This document shows positions 49,433-60,980 of a DNA stretch of 64,000 nt, piece by piece. Origin of the DNA: Carallia brachiata (taxonomy: Eukaryota; Streptophyta; Magnoliopsida; Malpighiales; Rhizophoraceae); assembly GCA_021464245.1 (NCBI GenBank), contig JADCRB010000163.1, positions 558,001-622,000 of the forward strand, given 5' to 3'. Both the position numbers and the translations under genes were made by a program. The notes beneath the pieces are model-generated. The model ran no database searches. It was not told where the DNA came from and saw only the letters and a list, made by a program, of their open reading frames with translations. Within the stretch, counting starts at the first letter, position 1. Each line of letters opens with the position of its first letter.

Positions 49433-51829
49433 ATTAATTTTTGGGTTTTTTTTTACCCTTTTCAAATCGATTGGCAAATGTAAGGTACATAGGAAAGCAA
49501 GTATACTGGCTCCTAAGCGGTGATGGTACAATATTACATTTTTGGTTGTGTTTCTTATAGAAAATGCAGGAGTTGTTTAATTCAGTAAAAGACAGAAACT
49601 AATGACACAAAATGGTCTAAATCGATCGGCATGATTCGTGATTGATCCTTGCCAACAACAGTTTTTTGGTTGCCTGGCAGGTTATGTAATGGAATCTGCT
49701 TCCACGGTCAATTTTAACCAAGTAATGTTAAATCAATTATTAAGGCAAGAAAATTATTGGGATAATAACCATTTTAATCCTAAACCTTTATAATTTTTTT
49801 AATTGAGTCTTAAATCTTTCAACTTTTTCAATTGAGTCCTCTATTTTTTATATCATTTACAATCGAGTCCTTTAGGTCAACGGTTGTTAAGCAAATCATT
49901 TAAAACATACTTTTGACCAAACAAAAATAAATTAAAAAAATCTTAAATAGATTAGTTTAATTATTTTTTTAAAATACTAAAACAAAAAAATACAAAAGAA
50001 GCCTTATGTATTTTTATTAATATCTATTTGGTTAAAATACATTTTTAATAGTTTGACTGATAGTCATTGATGGACAAGATTCGATTTTAAATTATCTGAA
50101 ATGTATATAATTCAATTAAAAAATTTAAAAAGTTTAAGACGCAATAGAAAACATTCATAAAAGTTTAGGATTAAAATAGTTATTATCCCGAAAATTATTG
50201 TAATTGTTTTGGCAAGATTTTAAATTGTGAAGTGAGAGTGACACTACTAATTTTATTGGTTTTCAAGAGATTTAAATATTATCATAAAATTGTTAAGAAG
50301 ATCTTGTAAGTGACACAACAATTGAGATTAATTGCAGTCATTATGAATAATACAACATAATTTTATATAACATATTATTGCAATTGCAATTATTATCAGG
50401 ATAAACATCATTCCAATTTAAAAAGTTTTCTTTTTGGTCCGAGAAGATACAATGATACATGGATAAGAGCTCAATAATTGAAAATGAATTAAAGACAATG
50501 ATATGTAAGAATGCAATGATGCTTGTCCTTATAAATTATACGCAATACAATTATGTATATCATTTAGCTATTATTTGATTGACAGCTTAACATATATTTT
50601 GAAAACACTAATAGGCTTCAAAGGGGGAAAAAAGGCACCTTCGTGAGGGTGGACAGAGGGCAAGCAAGAAACAATATATACTTTGATGCCGTTTTGGGTT
50701 ATGGATCAAGGAACTCTCAAGACAGAAGAGTCGAGGAACCGTAGCTTAGATCGAAGTTGGTATTACAGACGCTCAATTTAGACTCTGATCAAGTAAATGA
50801 AGATTTTAATTCACTCACTTTCTTACTCTTTCTGCGGCAAGAAATTAAGCAGTTGGAGATTTAAGAGTTCAACAAATGGCCTCTATAGTTCCCCTGTTCG
50901 TAATTTTCTCCCTATGTTTCCCACTAATTCTGTTAGTGCTGACATGGGTTTGATCCAAGAGACATAAAGACACGCACTAAATACCATGTTTTTTTGTGTC
51001 TCTGTTGGTACAAAATCCCATATCGGCGGGAAAGCAAGAGATAGAATGAAATATAAGTTAGGAGAAATCAGTACAAACGAACGCATTCTTGAAGCTGTTA
51101 TGAAAATTCAACATTTCTACTTAATGTCGAGTCCAATTAAGATAATTTTCAAAAAGAGCCAAAAAAAACCAAAACTAAATAGAACGAGACAATTAGATTG
51201 AACCATCAGCGAAACTCACACTTTGAACTGACGAATAAGCTGTGGCTCGCAATACCGTTTAATTGGAGGAAAGAAAAAGTAAAACTAAAGCTGATGGTTG
51301 CTTCATGGTCAACTTCATCGCACTCTTTTGTGCTGTCACGGCCACGGGCCTTTTCTTATGTACTCGGGGTGGTGGGGGCCAATATTTGGATGACTTGTCA
51401 CACCCCTGTGTTTGCGTTGAAAAGGAGCCAAACTCGACCACCGAAGCTCGCCAATTATTAAGACGCAGGAGATTAATCTATCTGCCTCATTTGTCTGTAT
51501 TCTGACTGGCAGAATGCTACAAGCTTACGATCAAGGTGGAATCTGACTCTGCAATTGAAAGGGGTGATGGGAAGCAAAGCTAGGCTTTCCACTGACCCCA
51601 GCTTTGCATCAACATAGTATGATCAAAGACAAAGATTATGCACAAAGCAATCTATGAATGTGGCTACGTATATATTATGCATCAATATAGTATGAACATT
51701 ACATCTTGACAATTGGCTCCCAATAATACATATCCATTAAGATCAGGAGACACTGAACAACAAAGAATCTTTAAAGGGACAATTGGCTGTTGCAGGCTAA
51801 GTAGCTCACCAAGTGCCAACTAAAGGAAC
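49433..51829. other. Intergenic DNA between the orphan AOP exon and the MOT1 relic
   Basis: Mostly AT-rich non-coding sequence. A plus-strand frame at 51263-51505 (80 codons) has one hydrophobic segment (VNFIALFCAVTATGLFL) but resembles nothing I know and has no clear promoter or partner exon, so I do not call it a gene. Confidence 0.45.
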
Positions 51830-53214
51830 TCAAGGAATAGGACTAGATTGGCGATCCTCATCAGATGCTTTAGACCCAATTGTGGAGAGTCCAAAACAGG
51901 TACAATCCATGCTTCTCAATTTCAGCAACAAATAAAGCAAAATCCCACAGCCAAATCCCAAGGCAGCACTAGACCCAGTTAAGGAAACAGCAGCACAAAC
52001 CAACATAAAAAAAAGACTCCTTTTTTGTATTCATATCCTTAGATGCCATAGCCAATTCAATCCCAGCAAACAATAGCAGCACCCTAAAATCCCAATTGGG
52101 AATTGGTTTAGAATCCTCACAAAAGAGTTTCCAAAAACCAATCCAATCACCAACTTCCCTATCCCCAAGAACACAACTGATGCGCCAGTCCTTGCACCAA
52201 ACCTGTACTGCCGTGCAAGCCCACCTGCTCCATTGCAAACTGGCATAGCCCCAAACCAGCAACCCACCAAGTTCATGACCCCAACACTGACAGAAACCTT
52301 AGTAACTGACAATTCCCTGTCTGGGAACAAATCAGCAGACAATTTACACACAGCAATCACAGAATTTAATATGGATAATAGAATTTAAGGGATTGCTCCT
52401 CTTAAAAATCCAATCTGCCAATCCTCCCATGTGATATCCAATAATTTTATCTTTGATGGACCAAACTTAAGATACTTAAAGATTGAAGGGTCACGAACGA
52501 AACACAGGACCAACCCAAATAAGAACACAATAAGAGCAGCTGGCATGGCTGACAAAAGGCGCAATCTTTGATTAACAAGCTGCTGAGATCGGGACATTGA
52601 ACTGTTGTGATCAGTTTCAGAAAGATCACCGCCAGAACGTAGTGAGAATTAGAAACAAAAGGGCGGATATTGCAAGAATCAACCCATCAAGGCCGAGCCA
52701 TGGCCGAGCAGTGTTGGACTTAGAAGTGATGGAAATCTTGATTGTATCTGATGTATTTAATCGCTGAGAATGCAAAAGAGAGGCCCTGAGAGAGTTGGAC
52801 GCCTCTGACTACAGGAAGAGGAAGGAAGCTGTAAAGAAAGGACATGAGGCCGGTGGCGCCAAGGATAAGGAGGGTGGCGGCAGTGGTGGCGCCGGCGGTG
52901 GCTATTTGGGCGGTGGTCAAGTGGGGAAGCACGGAGACTGCGACGGCGGCGATGGACTTCATGGGTTGGACGGGGATGGGGACGCCGAAGAGCAGGCCGG
53001 TGGAGATGTTGTAAAGTGATGTGAAGATGAGTGTGGTGGAGAGGTCTAAGTGGGAGACCAAAGAGAGGGTCAAGACGATTGGGATGAAGGTGCCTAAGTC
53101 ACCCACTGCTCCGGAAAGTTCGGAGAACATGGTAGTTTTGTAGCCAAAGTGGCGGCGCCACCACCGGTTGTGCTGGAGGAGAGGAGTGGCGGCGGCGATG
53201 GAGGAAGACTCCAT
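51830..53214 (-). pseudogene. MOT1: Molybdate transporter MOT1-like pseudogene
   Basis: MOT1 proteins (SulP-related, without a STAS domain) carry molybdate for molybdenum-cofactor enzymes and are usually coded by one exon. From the ATG at 53214 the first ~155 codons are intact: FSELSGAVGDLGTFIPIVL, GVPIPVQPMKSIAAVAVS and VVRGVQLSQGLSFAFSAIKY, all family hallmarks. Then lesions accumulate. A shift follows KYIRYN (about 52735-52745), since SKSNTARPWLGLDGLIL lies in another frame. A second shift near 52650 is bridged by GGDLSETDHN. A TAA at 52385-52387 replaces a Gln expected in AIPQ. A third shift follows FPIGILG near 52085, and a fourth lies in a T run near 52010-52020. Later matches include VGVMNLVGCWFGAMPVCNGA, FAGIELAMASKDMNTK and ALGFGCGILLYLLL, so all parts of the gene are present. 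It cannot make a full transporter. Confidence 0.9.
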
Positions 53215-53421
53215 GGTGGACGTTGTGAGGCTTGGGTTTGGGTGTGGATATGGCCATATGGGCGTGGGTTTGGCTTTGGCTTGCTTTGGTTTGGTTTGGT
53301 TTGAAAACCACAATTTGTGCGATGTGGGGTGGATTTGATATGAAAAAACAAACGTTGCACTCACTAAAGAAGGAAAAAAAAAATGTGGGCAACTGATTGC
53401 TTAAGTTGCTCCAAACTAGCA

Positions 53422-54407
53422 GGGTCCGTTTGGTAACGATTTTATTTTTTATTTTTCATTTATTTTTCATAAAATAAAAAGAAAACATATTTTGTATCGT
53501 TTTTATTTATTTTTTTTTGTTGAAATGTTGAAAGCATTAAAAAAATAAATTGATAAAATAATAAAAGATGTTTTTTTACTTTCTTTTTTATACTTTCTCT
53601 CACAACCTTTTGTTCTATAGTCATCCTCTTCATCACACCTCTCTCTACTCATCCTCTCTCTATTCATCTGTTTTTCTCTCTCTACTCATTCTCTCTTTCC
53701 TTTTTCTCTCTCTACTATTCTCTTTACTCATTCTCTCTCTACCCTCTCTCTCCCCATTTTCTCTCTCTACTCATGCTCTCTATTCATTCTCTATCTACCC
53801 TCTCTCTCTCCATTTTCTCTCTCTACCCACACTCTCTCCTTTTTCTCACTCAACCATTCTCTCTACTCATATTCTCTATACTCTGTCTCTCTTTTTATCT
53901 CTCTACCAGTTTCTCTACTCATTCTCTCTCTACTCTACTCTCTCCTTTTTCTCTCTCTACTCATTCTCTCTCTACCCTTTCTCTCTCTTTTCTCTCTACC
54001 ATTCTCTCTTCTCATTCTCTCTTTATCCTCTCTCTCTCTCCTTTGTCTCTCTCTACCATTATCTCTACTCCTGTCTCTATCCTTTTTCTCTCTCTACCAT
54101 TATCTCTACTCATTCTTTCTCTATCCTTTTTCTCTCTCCCCCCTTTTCTCTCTCTATTCATTTTATATCATCCCTCTCTAACTATTCCTTTTGCTTTTCA
54201 TTTCTCTATCAATCATTCACCATATTTTTTTCCCTCTCTATTCATACTTCTTTTTACCACTTCTCTCACTTTCCTTTCTCTATTTATTTTTTATTCTTAT
54301 AGAAAGAAAAAAAAATTTAAATAGTAATAAATACAAAAATTCAGTAAATAGCAAAAATAGAAAAAAAAATAAGAAAAAAAAAATTGACAGCATTTTCAAA
54401 CGGGCTC
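53422..54407. mobile_element. Candidate inverted-repeat element enclosing a pyrimidine tract
   Basis: The ends GGGTCCGTTTGGTAACG (53422-53438) and CATTTTCAAACGGGCTC (54391-54407) are imperfect 17-bp inverted repeats. GGGTCCGTTTGG is a common terminus of plant MITE-like elements. The interior is T/A-rich flanks around a long CT-rich tract. No target-site duplication was established. Confidence 0.45.
53572..54300. repeat. ~730-bp degenerate CTCTCT pyrimidine tract
   Basis: The plus strand is almost purely C and T with recurring TCTCTCTCTACTCATTCTC-like units. Long open frames here on the plus strand (for example 53568-54302) are rich in Ser, Leu, Phe and Tyr only because of base composition; they are not genes. 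Confidence 0.95.
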
Positions 54408-54719
54408 TGAGTTTTTGTGTTTTTTTTTTTCCTTTTGAAGTTACTCTCTCCGCTTTATATTAAATGATTTACATTTTGGCTAATCATGAACAATAAAGTT
54501 AAGGAGAAGAATGCGAGGTCATACATAAAATATTTTTTTGATTTAGACAAGAATGAAGGGGTGCTGCATATTTCGTTATACTATTTATTTTTGAATTCAA
54601 TAGTTTTTTAATCAAATTAAAGTGCATTACATTAAGAAACATTCACTCCGTCACTTTTATTATTTTGACACTAAAATTTTCTAATAATTACACTTGACTT
54701 TTTTATAGGGCTTTGTAGT

Positions 54720-55337
54720 AAGTAACTTGCTACATCCAGAATTTTACTTCTGGAATGCTCCAAATTAGAAGAAAACTCCTCTTTTTACAGACTGGACTAA
54801 TTATTGAGGGGAAATGGGGAATCCTCCAAATTAGTTGGGAGTGTCCTCCTAATGGATGGATTAAAATTAACACCATTGGAAGTGCTCGAGGTGATCCGGA
54901 AGAAGCAGGCTTTGGGGGTGTTTTGCACGATGATTATGGTATATGGAAAGGGGGCTTCATAGCTCGGCTGGAGAAACTATTAACATGATTGTAGAGGTAC
55001 TTGGTATTAGACGTGGTTTGGAAATGGGCTGGGATCTGAGTTACAAAAAGGTTATATTAGAAACTGATTCTATGGAAGCTTTTCATCTGATTGAGAGTCA
55101 AAGCCAGAGATTGGAATCTTAGGATGTGGCATGTTCTGAGAGAAGCTAATTCTGCACAGATCTCCTAGCGAAATAGGGTGGTAAAAGCGAAGCAGTGGAA
55201 GTCTTCTTGACAAGAACCCCAATGTTGTTAAGTTCATGCCTTGCCAGTGATCGTATGGGAACTGTATTCATGCGGGTGTAGTTTGTTTTATTTTCAAATT
55301 GTATTTTGTTTTCATTTCACATGTACAGCAAACAAGT
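54720..55337 (+). mobile_element. LINE 3' fragment with RNase H remnant, copy 2
   Basis: Equivalent of the LINE fragment near 45.0 kb: WECPPNGWIKINTIGSARGD, then GFGGVLHDDYGIWKGGF, then broken frames with GIRRGLEMGWDLSYKKVILE-type residues. It ends near CACATGTACAGCAAACAAG. It was carried along by the segmental duplication, not inserted independently. Confidence 0.72.
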
Positions 55338-55660
55338 TAGGTTACGTATGTAGTTGATTACTTAACTTAATATAATGATGCTCAAACACGAAATATCACT
55401 TATTTGAATGAACTCGCAGAGTTAGTAACCTCTATCTTTTGATAAAATAGACTCAATATTGAATTGGAGTTCAGACTTTTAAACAAGAAAACGAAACTTC
55501 AATTGACTGACAACCACCAGACATACATTTGGAAAGACTCAAAACAATTAAGCTGCTAAGTAAAATTGTAACTTCATTTTTATTTTTATTTTTTAATGAT
55601 GGGAAATCCTGTGTTGAAGCTTGATGCTGGATTCATTCTTAGATGGTTTGTTGCTGAACA

Positions 55661-57315
55661 TCAAATAGCGCAAAAAACCTCCAATTCGGGTCCTAATTTC
55701 TTTTGCTCCTCTGTGGGCTCGAAGGAAAGAAAATCATGGAATTTGTAAGGCTTGAATTGCCGGGGATGCTCTTCATCCACTAGCTCTTCCGGGGCTTTTA
55801 TTTCAAAGTCCAATTTGAAGCCTGAAAATAATCCACATGTATACCTGGCCTCCTTCGTGTCCATTGTAACGCGATGATTTGCAGATGGCAGCAGATTGTT
55901 CGTCCATGCCTACACAAATCAGATTCAAGCCAATTATATAACTAAATTGCACGAAATTCAACTTACTGGAAAAATTCTACATAAAGTTCTTAATCTGGAA
56001 TAGCCATGTTACAACATACTGCGAGGAGATAAATGCAAAGCATAAGGAATTGGTTGGCAAAAGTCCAGTGGTCAATCATTTGTTCGGGAAGTAATTAGAT
56101 ATTCAAAAGAACATAATAGCAAATTTCTAGGACAAATTCTAAAAAAATTTGTATTAGGACGACAACATAATATCTAATTGATTTTATTTTGGCATTAATG
56201 TTCAAATTAGCAAAAGTGTGCTTAAATTTGATCATGGGTTGGTAAGAATGACTTACACGAAAGGAGTCCCCAACCATGACAAAAAAAGTGTTGGGCTGTA
56301 GCTCCAATTTGAACCATTCTCCATCTTTGGTTTCCACTTCCAGCCCATCAACTTCATTTTGATACAAAATGGTAATTGATGTCTTATCCCTGTGGGTATG
56401 CAGGCCTTGTATCTTGTCCTTTGTCTCGTTTGGGGGTATCTGATATTTGATAACCCTAAAGCGGTAGTTAACCCCGTTTGACAATTCCTCCCAGTACTTC
56501 TCAAGACCAAAGCTTTCAACAATCATTCTTTTCACTATTTTCTCCAAATTCACCACTTGCCTTGAGAACAATTGCATGGTTTTGCTGCCAACAGGGTAAG
56601 ATTTGTGTACAAAATAATCACATCAAGTAAAACTATAAAACATAAGGGAACATCATGAATAGAATAGTAAAAAATATTAGGTTACTCATTTTTATCAAAA
56701 ACTCTTTAGTAATATAATGGATGTCAGATCAGATCAATATAAAGGACTCAGAAATAGAAAACTCAAAAATAGTTGAGGTGGTTGGAAGTAGTGGCTTCCA
56801 ATTACAGATTTATAGTTCGAACTTCAGATCTCTTCCTTATCATCACTTATCTCCGAACAACTAGACTATCAACTTTAAAGAACAAAAAAAAAAAAAAGAT
56901 CAATTATGATATCAGTCACGCCTATCTTTTCAAGGTGAAGAGAAAAGCTAACGAACCTAAAATTTGGCTTTCCTTCAGGCCAAAAAATAGAGGTGAAGAG
57001 TTCAGCAGACTTTTCCAAAGAACCATCAGGACCATGAAAGGCAAGGCTCTCCATTAGAGGAAAAACAATATAGCCACTATAGGGTACATCAGGCACAACG
57101 CGCTTCTTGGTCTCCAAAGGCAGGTCAAAAAGCCCTTTCATTCCCTGGAAAATTGCCTGTTGCAGCTCCATGGGAATTTTGTTGTACAAAGCTTTGAAGC
57201 ATCCATAATCTTGGGCAGCTTTTTTGACTTGGGATTTCACTAATTCCCATTCAGGAGTGCCTGGCTTTAGATGTGGGTTGGTGAAATCAATAACTGGAAA
57301 TGGGTCAGAGCTCAT
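55661..57315 (-). CDS. 2-oxoglutarate-dependent dioxygenase, AOP1-like (copy 2)
   Basis: Close paralogue of the gene at 45905-47555. Exons on the minus strand: 57315-56957, 56584-56257, 55909-55661. All junctions and phases are kept, giving 311 residues. Exon 1 is 12 bp shorter, replacing GPCPHSPLFESL by VFPLMESL. The iron ligands are His184, Asp186 (THRDKT) and His241 (ANHRV), with Arg251 for 2-oxoglutarate in ARYTCGLFS. Exon 2 has the same length in both genes, and substitutions are scattered and mostly conservative, so both copies look to be under constraint. A TATA box lies 89 bp upstream of the ATG (57397-57404). Immediately upstream are two partial copies of this gene's own 5' end, the nearer with its own TATA box, which may add start sites and upstream reading frames. 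Confidence 0.9.
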
Positions 57316-58133
57316 CTTTCTCTTCTTTGCTTTGCTTACTAGGTGAATTGATATTAGAGAGAGATGTTTTGCACTTTGAAGTTTTGGGTGTTAATCAATT
57401 TATAGTGATTGAAGGATTCATCAAATAAGTCTTTGGTACTCTTCATAATTATTAAACACTCTGGATAGATAAGCATTAAATGCACTCTCAAAAAGGCATT
57501 TTAGAAGGTATATTAAATGTGCTACCTCCATAATCTTGGGTAGCTTTTCTTACTTAAGATTTCACTGATTCCCATTCAGGAGCTTTATATATGGGTTGGT
57601 GAAATCAATAACTGGAAATGGGTCAGAGCTCATCTTTCTCCTCTTTGCTTTGCTTACTAGGTGAATTGATATTGGAGAGAGATGTTTTGCACTTTGAATT
57701 TTTGGGTGTTAATCAATTTATAGTGCTTGAAGGATTCATCAAATAAGTCTTTGGTATTCTTCATAATTGTTAAACACGCTGGATAGAGAAGCATTAAATG
57801 CACTCTCAAAAAGGTATTCTAGGAGGTACATTAAATGTATTACCTCCATAATCTTGAGTAGCTTTTCCGACTTGGGATTTTACTGAGTCCCCTTCAGGAG
57901 TGCTTAGCTTTAGATGTGGGTTGGTGAAATCAATAACTGGAAATGGGTCAAAGCTCATCTTTCTCTTCTTTGCTTTGCTTACTAGGTGAATTGATATTGG
58001 AGAGAGATCTTTTGCACTTTGAATTAAATAAGTCTTTGGTATTCTTCATAATTGTTAAACACTCTGGATAGAGAAGCATTAAATGCATTCTCAAAAAGGT
58101 ATTCTAGGAGGTACATTAAATGTACTACCTCAA
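57203..58133. repeat. Three-copy ~320-bp tandem amplification of the AOP 5' end
   Basis: Units start near 57203 (the real exon 1), 57528 and 57846. Each carries, on the minus strand, part of exon 1 (the ATG plus roughly 35-40 codons), the leader and the upstream sequence. The extra ATGs are at 57631-57633 and 57956-57958. The middle unit keeps the TATA box (57715-57722, again 89 bp from its ATG); the outer unit has lost it by a deletion after GCACTTTGAATT. Junctions fall at CTCCATAATCTTG, where exon sequence meets the array sequence CTCCA. Confidence 0.88.
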
Positions 58134-59190
58134 AGTGATTATTAAGAGATCAATATTAGTTAGCATTAAAATAATATTAAAGTAATATATATTATTAGGT
58201 TATTAAAATAAAAAATAGATAAATTATTAGAAATCATTAAATGAGTCCTCAATATTCTTCATAATTGTTAAACACTCCGGATGGAGAAGCGCTAAATGCA
58301 CTTTCACAAAGGTAATTTTAAGAGGTACATTAAATGCACTCTTTCCAAGTGATTAATGAGAAGAAGATATTAGGTAGCATCAAAGTAATATTAAAGTGAT
58401 AATGCTGTTAATGATTAAAATTTAAAAAAAATAAATGTACTGTTAGATACTATTAAATGTGTCTTTGGTAGTTTTTATAATTGTTAAACACTATGGATAA
58501 AGAAGTACTCTCTAACAAAGGTAATTATAAGAGGTATGGTAAATGCACTATTTTCTAGTGATTAATGAAAGAGAAATATTAGGAAGCACTAAAGTAATAT
58601 TCAAGTGATATAGGTGATTAGATAATTAAAATTTAAAAAGGAAAACAGATATATTATTAGATGTTGTTAAATGAGTCTTCAATATTCTTCATAATTGTTA
58701 AACACTCTGGATAGAGAAACACTAAATGCACTCTCACAAAGGTAATTTTAAGAGGTACATTAAATGCACTACTTCCAAGTGATTAATGAGAGGAAAATAT
58801 TAGATAGCACCAAAATAATATTAAAGTAATATAAACTATTAAATAATTAAAATTATATATATATAGATGTCGTTAAATAAATTACATGACAACTTCGATG
58901 TTATTTAATGTTAAGCAAATATAGGTAATTTTAAGAGGTACATTCCATGCATTACTTCCAAGTGATTAATGAGAGGAAAATACTAGGTAGCACCTTTTAA
59001 ATAGTATCAAAGTATTATTAAAGTGATATAAACCGTTAAATAGTTGAAATATATAAAAAAAATAAACTATTAGATATCGTTGAAAAAACTGTGTAACTAC
59101 TTTATTGTAATGTAAGATTAAATTGTGTGGTGAAACTCTTAATAAAATTATAGTTTATTAAATTCACTTTCAAGTGATTAATGAGGTTGC
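57430..59190. repeat. ~215-bp tandem array upstream of AOP-like copy 2
   Basis: The same unit family as at 47.7-48.9 kb. TTGTTAAACACTCTGGATAG-like anchors occur near 57448, 57770, 58049, 58264, 58482 and 58694. Spacing is about 212-217 bp where the 5'-end amplification does not intervene. Partial units continue to about 59190. Confidence 0.85.
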
Positions 59191-59224
59191 TGCGCGTCTA
59201 ACTACATAGACACTTAAGAACAAA

Positions 59225-59683
59225 TAGGAAGGAAGCACGCAGTTTGGTTTAATTTTCATATAATTCATTAAATCAGTAATAATCTAATAGTATATATCAC
59301 TATTTACACAACGTGCGCTTTATTAAGCGCTGCCATAGAGTTTTTCTATTTTTTTTTTGGTTAATCAGGATCCTACAACGAAGAAAAGAATTCATGTCTC
59401 TTTAATGAGATTGAAAGTATAATTTGACTCGCATTAGTGAGAAATCAATTTCATCTCACTTTTTTTATGAACAAAAAAAAACCAACATTAAATGTAAAAA
59501 TAGAAAAAACAAAAGTAATATATTAATTAATGTTTTTTATATTGAGTTATTTGTACAATGGAAAGATTGAGTCAAAATAGCAAACACATGCATTGGTTAT
59601 TTGATTTCAAATATTGCTACTACATTGTTATATATTGTCATGATTTTGCTCTTGCAAACTACGATTTTTATTTGATTTCACGT
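59225..59683. other. Intergenic DNA
   Basis: Nothing recognisable. AT-rich, with no coding frame of note. Confidence 0.5.
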
Positions 59684-60435
59684 AGGGCTTATTTGATTTA
59701 CCTGTTTGATATTACGGTTACTGATTACTACTACTAATTACTGCTACTGATTGTTGTTTTGCTAATTGTTGATTATTGTTACTTATTATTAACTGCTAAG
59801 AAAACTAATGAGGTCTTAAATTAATTTTATACTTACAGTAACTATTGAATTTTAAATGACTGATTTAGACATTTAATTTATATTAATGTATTATATTAAA
59901 AATATTATTTTATATTTTACAATTGTTTTTAGAATAAATATTTTATAAATAATATTGAGAATTTTTTCCTTTAATTTTTATTTTTTAAAAATAATTAATG
60001 TTTACTAGATAGTAAAAAATCTAATATTTAAATTTTTTTAATTTTCAATATTAATGAAAATTTGAAGTGCAAAAATATCATTTAAGAATTCTTGAAAAAT
60101 GAAAATGTTGTGTTTATATAAATATTAATGAAGTTGTGTAACAACGAACAAATTATATTCAAATGGTAAGTTAAAAAAATAATGAAATTATATAAATATT
60201 TTTAAGGGTAATTTAGTACATATAAATTGTTATTAATATTAAAAATTAAAATGTAACTCACAAAAAAGTAAAAAGTAACCTTTAATTACTTTTTCATCAG
60301 CTGCTTTTAATATGTCGTACAAAGAAATAAAAAGAATCAAATAACAGTACAAAAAATTAATTAAACATTTATCTCTCTATTTTTTAAAAATAAAATACAA
60401 ATGTACTCTCCTAAAAACTAAACCAAACAACCTCT
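59684..60435. mobile_element. Non-autonomous DNA transposon, copy C
   Basis: The ends AGGGCTTATTTGATTTA and TAAACCAAACAACCTCT are inverted repeats of the same type as copies A and B. GATTACTACTACTAATTACTG-like words lie near the left end, the mirror of the subterminal words in copies A and B. There is no coding capacity. Confidence 0.5.
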
Positions 60436-60616
60436 TAATTAGTGTTTGGAGTGGGTTGTGCTCCATAATCTCATGATGATGGGGTCATGGTGATTTCAAA
60501 TGCTGTAATCTTAAATTAGTATGGGAATGTATTGATATCAAATTATGATTGGAAGATTACTACCACAAAGGAAATATTGATTTATGTATATTTTAGGGGA
60601 AATATAGTCCCTTTTT

Positions 60617-60980
60617 TTTTTTTTTATTCCAAGTGAGACTTGGTGTACTTTTCTTGACACAACTAGTCGTGTTTGGTCAGGTTATATGTTGCAGCTAGCC
60701 ATTAGTTGTGTCCTCATAAGGGCGCTGGCTGCTGTGGAACGCTGGACTGGTTGACGTATCGGAGAGGTGTTACCCAGCCGAGTCCAATTATGCCCATCTC
60801 AAGGTCGTGTTATTTGCAGGTTGTTACAGGAATTTGGGCATGCTGGACTGCTGGCCTTGGGTTGGGTGATCTCTGAGGTGTAGAGTTGGCCTCATATCGT
60901 ATGTATTCATCTATTATTATCTTAAATATTGAACATTTTGTTATTAATATAAGCAAATGTATATTGTTCCAAAAATAAGG
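60617..60980 (+). mobile_element. Possible truncated retroposon
   Basis: A GC-richer block (60640-60900) is followed by an AT-rich end with TTATTAATATAAGCAAATGT and TTCCAAAAATAA. It contrasts with its surroundings and resembles the tail of a LINE, but there is no domain or target-site duplication to prove it. Confidence 0.3.

Larger units (their letters stand above)
54675..59224. repeat. Segmental duplication, copy 2
   Basis: Aligns with 44945-48933 in the same orientation. It is longer by about 0.55 kb, chiefly because of two extra tandem copies of the 5' end of the dioxygenase gene and its promoter (57528 to about 58133). Confidence 0.85.

Noticed and set aside
51263..51505. 80-codon plus-strand frame with one hydrophobic segment
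   Set aside because: It resembles no known family and has overlapping frames of similar length on both strands, so it is not distinguishable from chance.
52795..53019. Gly-rich plus-strand frame
   Set aside because: It is the antisense shadow of the GC-rich start of the MOT1 relic.
53568..54324. Long open frames (up to 244 codons) on the plus strand
   Set aside because: They come from a pyrimidine-rich repeat; the residues are almost only Ser, Leu, Phe, Tyr, Thr and His with no domain.
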